A stretch of 64,000 nucleotides of DNA. Origin: Kryptolebias marmoratus. Lineage: Eukaryota > Chordata > Actinopteri > Cyprinodontiformes > Rivulidae. Each line of letters begins with the position of its first letter. The first letter of the stretch is position 1. Location of the stretch: contig NC_051433.1 of assembly GCF_001649575.2 (NCBI RefSeq), forward strand, positions 8,839,972 through 8,903,971. The letters are read 5' to 3'. The notes below the pieces were generated by a model. It had not been told where the DNA came from and searched no databases. It saw only the letters and a program-made list of their open reading frames with translations. A program made the position numbers and the translations under genes. Below are positions 58,832-64,000 of the stretch, piece by piece.

Positions 58832-58844
58832 TGCCACCTGGTGG
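58832..58844 (-). promoter_or_regulatory. CTCF-like core motif
   Basis: Reverse complement CCACCAGGTGGCA fits the core consensus CCASYAGRKGGCR at every position. It points left, towards the activin-type gene. Confidence 0.4.
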
Positions 58845-59289
58845 CGCTGTTTAGTACAAAGCATGAGTTTCACCCACATTTACTACAGTAAAAAATCCAA
58901 TTAAAGTGACCCTACTTTACTGTAATCATGGCATTTACTCTGTCATTCGCACATTTAAGTTCTCCAAAATCTAAAACCATTGTCAACTTCCGACAAAAAT
59001 CTGCTACTCATTTGGGTGGAGGAGCTAAGAATCTGTAATTAAACACACTACAGTTTGCATTATTATCTACATTGAATAATTAGACATGATTGACAGAAAT
59101 AGTTTGGTTGTATACTTTCAAAATATTGAGTCCAGCATAAACAATATACCAGGAACAATATTTGACCCACATGTTGTGAGTGTCAAATCAGTGCAAATTC
59201 TTTCTTTTGTGATCTCTTTTCCACTTCCTAAAAAATAAAAACGGTTGGAAATGTAGAATCCATAATCCCTGCAGCTGTTCGCTGTTTGG

Positions 59290-59302
59290 TCAGCAGAGGG
59301 CA
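59290..59302 (+). promoter_or_regulatory. CTCF-like core motif
   Basis: TCAGCAGAGGGCA fits CCASYAGRKGGCR with one mismatch at the first base. It points right, 450 bases beyond the oppositely oriented motif at 58832. Confidence 0.35.
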
Positions 59303-60680
59303 CTAGACTCGTTTTCTGTAAGTATGCATCAGTAAAACTTGTCCATAAAGTTGTTGATGCTGTAAAATATTGTTGCAAAAACTATATAAGATTAGAAAAG
59401 CAACAGTTAGGTTATTTATTGATGTCACTATCAATCATTAGCACTCATGTTTTGGAATCCTTTAGAAATGCAACTGATGCTTAGGAATGCTGATCAGTGA
59501 AAGTACTGACACGACAGTAAATAAAAATGGGAAAAGATACAAATTCAAGTACTAACATTTTAGGTTGGCTACAAACTAATCTACAGTCTGTGCAGCTGCA
59601 AAGCTAACATTGTGCCCACCTTCTTTAACCTTTGTTTTTAAATGTTCATTTTGTCAGAACAGAAAGCTTAATAACTCACTTTAGATGATTCGGTTCTTAG
59701 TAGTGTACCTGGGCAGGAGTTTTGGTCAAAGTATCTTGATTCCAATGTTTGTTTTACTGATGAACCTTGCTTGTTGCTAAAAACATAAAACAACAAAAAG
59801 AGAAGTAACATTTGGTAAATAGAGACAATCTAAATATTACTATCCCAGGATCAAAAAAACCTAGAGGATCTTGCAGGAATACTTAACAGAGGAGTTGCAA
59901 GAGTATGTTAGGTACCAAAGACACAAGGATGGAATGCTTTCTAGTAATTTTTTTAGTCACCCTAAAAACGTGGACTGTGACTAAAAGGTCTGTAACAGAA
60001 AAGTCTCAGACAAGTAAATATCAAACCTATCTCCAGACACTTGGACTCTATGCTGACAACCTGAAGCAAGTCAGAGTTGGCACCTGCACCATATGTTTAA
60101 ATATAGTGTATTGTGCACATCTCAGTGTCTTACACACTTATTCATTATTATACACATGCAACTCAGATATAAAACTGTGCCACATGTAGCTACCTGTACT
60201 TACTTGATCTCTTTTATTTCTGGTTGCAGAGGTTTCATGCTGTGGATAGTTTCTGGGATCGCCTGAAAGTGAAATAACACCATATCTGTTCATAATGACA
60301 AACTAATCAGTACTGGGAATAAAAATGAACATATCCATGGTGTGTGACTTCAAATAAAACATGGTGGCCACCTGCAGATGCATTTTTGGAACAAAACAGC
60401 ATGGAAAGGTTGTCCAGACTCAAGAGTAGGCCTGATAACTTCAACTACCACGAGAAAACATGTTGTCATGACCTTACCAAGAACCTTTTTTTACTGGGTT
60501 TCTGGCACATAGATGGTTAGAATTTGTAAACAGAAGTGGGCAAGAGGAAGCAAAATGGGTAAGTGCAATGCACTTTGTGCCTTGTGTCTCTTTTACCTTG
60601 TCAACTCTGCATTCTGGTAATGAAGACTTAAAAGGTGTTTACGTACATGCAGAGTTTGTCCATAAGAAGGTAATATGTTG

Positions 60681-61028
60681 GCGTAGATTCTCAGTCATCC
60701 AGGACATGACTGTTCTGAATGGTTAAATAGAAGACAACAGAACTCCTTCTCTTGTTTCTTGAAGACATTTCACCTCTCGTTCAAAAGGGGTCTTCAGTTC
60801 CAGTAATGGGTTGGGGGTTCCAGGCTTATTAGTCGTTGCTATAACAATCACAACAATAGGACAATTAAGGTCACACGAGTTGATGACTCGGCTCTCCATC
60901 GTGTGAGTTGTTTGGGTCATTTTCACTTGTAAAAACCCAACCCAATCAAAATGGAAGAAGCGTTAAGAAGGAGAGCTGAAACATCTTCAAGAAACAAAAG
61001 AAGTCGTCCCATTGTCTTCTATTTAACC
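60681..61028 (+). mobile_element. foldback (hairpin) element B
   Basis: Starts with gtagattctcagtcatcc, the same terminus as element A but in opposite orientation. Inverted arms: ggttaaatagaagacaa at 60721 pairs with ttgtcttctatttaacc ending at 61028, and tgtttcttgaagacatttca pairs with the tgaaac-atcttcaagaaaca stretch on the right. The arms flank about 170 bases of unique sequence. More diverged than element A. Confidence 0.7.
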
Positions 61029-61081
61029 ACTTAGGACCAAAGGAAGGCAGTTTTTTGTGATATTTCCTTGACCCTCATACC

Positions 61082-61350
61082 TTGCTTGGCAGTCCCATCA
61101 GCATGGACTTTTTGAAGCATCTTCCCTTTGAAGCGCCATGTACATGTACTGTAAAGTGAGCTGGAGGTATTCGCAAATGAAACCTCGAATGTTGGCTCCA
61201 GAAACATCCATCGGCTTCTTCCCGATGCAGTCAGCAGCACTAGAACAGCCAAAAACAGGAACATTAACACATATTGTGAGTCCTCCTTGTGGCAGAATGG
61301 TTTGGTCAAGCAAAGGTTGAAGGATGACATCAACATTGCTTCTAAGGTAC
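61082..61350 (-). other. unassigned exon-like open stretch
   Basis: On the minus strand a possible acceptor (ccttag) near 61350 and donor (CAAG|gtatga) near 61082 bound about 265 bases that are fully open in one frame (MLMSSFNLCL onward, with a hydrophobic FLFLAVLVLL). A second frame is open until a TGA near the end. I recognise no family in either. It lies directly beside foldback element B, so it may belong to a repeat rather than a gene. Confidence 0.2.
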
Positions 61351-61632
61351 ACTAAACAACTGTAGTAAATATGCTAATAGGAGAGGGTCGTTTATGTCAC
61401 AAATTATTACAAGATGGCATCCCAAACCTTGTCAGTCTTGAAACAGCATTCTCTCTGTTTGCCTGTTCAAGTTAGCTGGCATGGCTTTAGGCAAGTCCCT
61501 TTTCAGTAATGGAAAGCCTTATTTTTGGCATAACTACCTCACTCAAAAACTACAGTGTTTGATCTTCTTTTAACCTTGTGCCCATAGCAGCACACTGGTT
61601 GACTTGTTGGAGCCCTCCTAAAATCAGAATAA

Positions 61633-61972
61633 GGGTGTTACGCTGTTGGTTAGCACTGTTGCCTTGCAGCAAGAAGGTTGTAGGTTGTCTCCTAGGTGAA
61701 GTCTTTCCTCGTGGAGTTTGCATGTTCTCCCAGTGCATGTGTGGGTTTTGTCCAGGTACTCTAGTTTTCTACCACAGTCCAAAAACCAATTATGTTCGGT
61801 TAACTGACTACTCTAAGCTATCACTGGGTATGAGTGTGAGCATGAATGGTTTGACTGGCGACCTGTCCAGGGTGTACCTTGCCTCATCCAGTGCCTGCTG
61901 AAGATAGGCTCCACGACCCATGGCCCTGAACAGAAACAAAAGTGTAAAAAAATGAACGGATGGATAAATAAT
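61633..61972 (+). mobile_element. teleost tRNA-type/L2-like interspersed repeat
   Basis: Hallmark strings of one of the commonest fish repeats: ggttagcactgttgccttgc, gtggagtttgcatgttctcc, gtgggttttgtccaggtact, ctggcgacctgtccagggtg, ataggctccacgaccc and the terminal atgaacggatggata. The copy is diverged and has small deletions. It is non-coding. Confidence 0.75.
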
Positions 61973-62029
61973 CCAGAAGGGATGGTGTAATTGTTCTCCT
62001 CGCCTGAAGAGGGAGACAGAATAATTATT

Positions 62030-62300
62030 TGCTGCAGGTTTACCCTATTTAACTTTCTTGTCCCCTTGGGGGCAGCAAATTAGCTGCATTTTTGCACAAC
62101 TCATAACAACATGACAATGGACTAAAGTTATTCTTTCCCAGCTTTAGGCTTTAACCTGAGCATGTTGCTGTCTGCTTTGACCACTGGAAGCTATGAGGTA
62201 AAATGTTCAATTGAAGTTTCAAAGACTTTAACACCCATAGCTGTACTTCAATTCAATTCAAAAACTTTATTCATCCCCTAACAGCCCCTAAGTCACCATT
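62030..62300 (-). repeat. probable LINE-derived remnant
   Basis: Contains ttgtccccttgggggcagc and, at the right, ttcaattcaaaaactttatt followed by catccccta. The reverse complement of the latter (ggggatgaataaag) is like the 3' tails of some teleost LINEs. Fragmentary; class is a guess. Confidence 0.3.
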
Positions 62301-62770
62301 TGTTTGATAAAGCCATAGGTAGTAGACTGGATAAATCACTCTCGAGGATAAGGGTATATTTACCTGCAGGCAAATTTAAGAAACATTTTAATTCTTGTTG
62401 AGGTAAGATACAAATGTGGCATTAGCATCTGTTAGATTAAATCTGGGCAGTGTATCGATAGTTAAAGAAACATGATGAGGGGTTTTCTTGATGGAAAGGC
62501 TGTAGGAAGAAGTTGCATAGTGGGTCCATAATGGAACAAGGACGTTCCTTAACACCCATTCAAAATGATAAAAGTGCACTTTCATTGCACCATGTGGTCT
62601 GTGTGTAAACTACAGAGTCTGAATTGGTCATAAATGCAAGATATCTTTGAATTTCTGGCTCTGCCTTGGCCTTTCCTCACTCTTGAGGGAATATTTTAGT
62701 TCTTCAACACATTAATGCTCACTTTGTCCACCAACAAGGTGCTAAATTTATGTACCTTTCCCCTCCAGGA

Positions 62771-63172
62771 CCTTCAGGCAGACCAAAGGGTAAGTGTATG
62801 TTTATATGTTTATATATATGTGTGTATTTTTTTTCCATCCTTTCTACTTTACCAAAATCGCAAATTATTTTATGACCACTTTAAACACAATGAGTGCATC
62901 ATAACAGCAATATTGAACAGAACCAGTTTTGTCAGCCTGAATTTGACATTGGTGTTGGAAGTGTTTGGGAGAAGACTTCAGCAAAAGACTTTTGTCTTAA
63001 AAATTGTCTTTGTCCAGAAGATCCAATCAGCATCAATTTCCATCCTACAGTGTCTCAGCATGGCTCAGAAGCTACTCTTACTTTAGTCACCCCATTAAAG
63101 CACACCAATACAAGGTTTACTGATGCAGTTTTTTCCTGCCAACCAGCATATAAAACCTGTTCATGTTGGTAA
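62771..63172 (+). other. unassigned exon-like stretches
   Basis: A strong acceptor (cctttcccctccag) and consensus donor (AGG|gtaagt) bound a 21-base in-frame stretch (DLQADQR) near 62771. Downstream an open frame (62894-63172) reads through QFCQPEFDIGVGSVWEK and KNCLCPEDP to its stop. It has a protein-like look with several cysteines but matches nothing I know. Low support; may be chance. Confidence 0.15.
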
Positions 63173-64000
63173 TGTTCTTTGATTGTCTTAAATACCTCAC
63201 TGCATGTTTTTTTCTGCAGAAACTACTCTATGCTAAACAGAAAATGATCATGAAATGTTTGATATCAGATCAGTTATCATGTTGTGCTATTGGAATGGCT
63301 AAAATAAAATTTAAATCTTGAAAAGTTTTTTTTTTTTTTTTAAAGAGTCAGATTTTGTTGTCTTTTTCAGTGCCTCTGGCCCCGATCATCGCAAAGAGAT
63401 AAAAGAGCTTTGTAAAAAGTTACAGGTTTTATTTTTATTAACTTTTGCTTTATACAATATTGGTTGTTTTTTGTTTTTCTTTTAACACACAGAGGCTTCA
63501 AGATGTGTCAAATTAATCTGACCGAAAAAAAATTTGTTGTACTTTTTGTACATAAATGTATTCAAATTGTGATTAAGATTAAGAATTTATAAGAAATCTG
63601 CCTCCTTCTCTCTTTACAAACCTGAGAGCGTTTGGTTGCAAGGAAATGTTTTAATGAGGACAGGGGTTGTTGGATTTCAATGCTTCATGATCCAGCAGGA
63701 GCTTGCATCAGCACAGCTAAGGGAATTAATGTCACAGTTCTTGTTGTTCCACTTTAACCTTCACTCAGGTCTTACCCCACACAATTTCCTGTGGGGACCT
63801 AATTCTGTCAAAGACAACTAAACAGAATCCATCCAATCAGGAAACTGAAAGCTAACATCCACTGTGAGTGTGAATGCAACAGCTTAGAGGTCTGACAGCC
63901 AAGACTTACTGCCTATAAAATGTATGCTGAAATACATTAAATAAAAGCTACACGTTATTTTAATTTTCAAAGGAAAATTGAAATTGGATCATAAAAAAAC

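Larger units (their letters stand above)
55046..64000. other. right flank, repeats and no identified gene
   Basis: About 9 kb downstream of the activin-type gene. It holds the foldback elements, a tRNA-type/L2-like repeat, probable CTCF motifs and two unassigned exon-like stretches (61.08-61.35 kb minus, 62.77-63.17 kb plus). In human the next gene beyond INHBE is GLI1; I recognise no GLI zinc-finger or N-terminal coding exon here. Confidence 0.55.

Overview
The window looks like a stretch of a teleost fish nuclear genome. It is AT-rich, has spliced genes with GT-AG introns and vertebrate codon use, and carries dispersed SINE-like, foldback and hAT-like repeats of the kind seen in ray-finned fishes. 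I see no bacterial, plasmid, phage or CRISPR feature. Two protein-coding genes can be built, and they point away from each other.

Minus strand, about 3.0-48.4 kb: an r3hdm2 orthologue (R3H domain-containing protein 2). I assembled 24 coding exons (start codon at 25601, stop at 3918) whose phases join into one frame of 1,067 codons plus stop. The exons give, in order, a basic N-terminal region, the R3H single-strand nucleic-acid-binding domain, a SUZ-type basic segment, a Ser-rich linker, a long Gln/Pro-rich region and the conserved C-terminus ending ERASSQ. Non-coding 5' exons lie at 25602-25663, 25793-25950 and about 48187-48400. This leaves a 22 kb first intron (25951-48186) that holds most of the repeats and a possible second promoter near 26.7 kb.

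Plus strand, 50.28-52.30 kb: a two-exon activin/inhibin beta gene of the INHBC/INHBE type, encoding a 380-residue preproprotein with a signal peptide, prodomain, furin site and 114-residue nine-cysteine mature chain. It has a probable 2.7 kb 3' UTR ending near 55.04 kb.

R3HDM2 next to INHBC/INHBE, transcribed divergently, is also the human 12q13 arrangement. The order supports both identifications and shows old conserved synteny. The two genes work separately: one is an intracellular RNA-associated protein, the other a secreted TGF-beta family ligand. About 1.8 kb separates the two transcription starts, and a (CA)30 tract sits between them.

The flanks (1-2.9 kb and 55-64 kb) have no gene I can identify. 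They hold repeats, including a pair of related foldback elements (56.45-56.72 and 60.68-61.03 kb), a teleost tRNA-type/L2-like repeat at 61.63-61.97 kb, two CTCF-like motifs in divergent orientation at 58.8 and 59.3 kb, and two unassigned ORFs. I did not find a new multi-gene system. The more unusual items are the decayed MADF-domain transposon relic in intron 1, the foldback pair and the candidate internal promoter.
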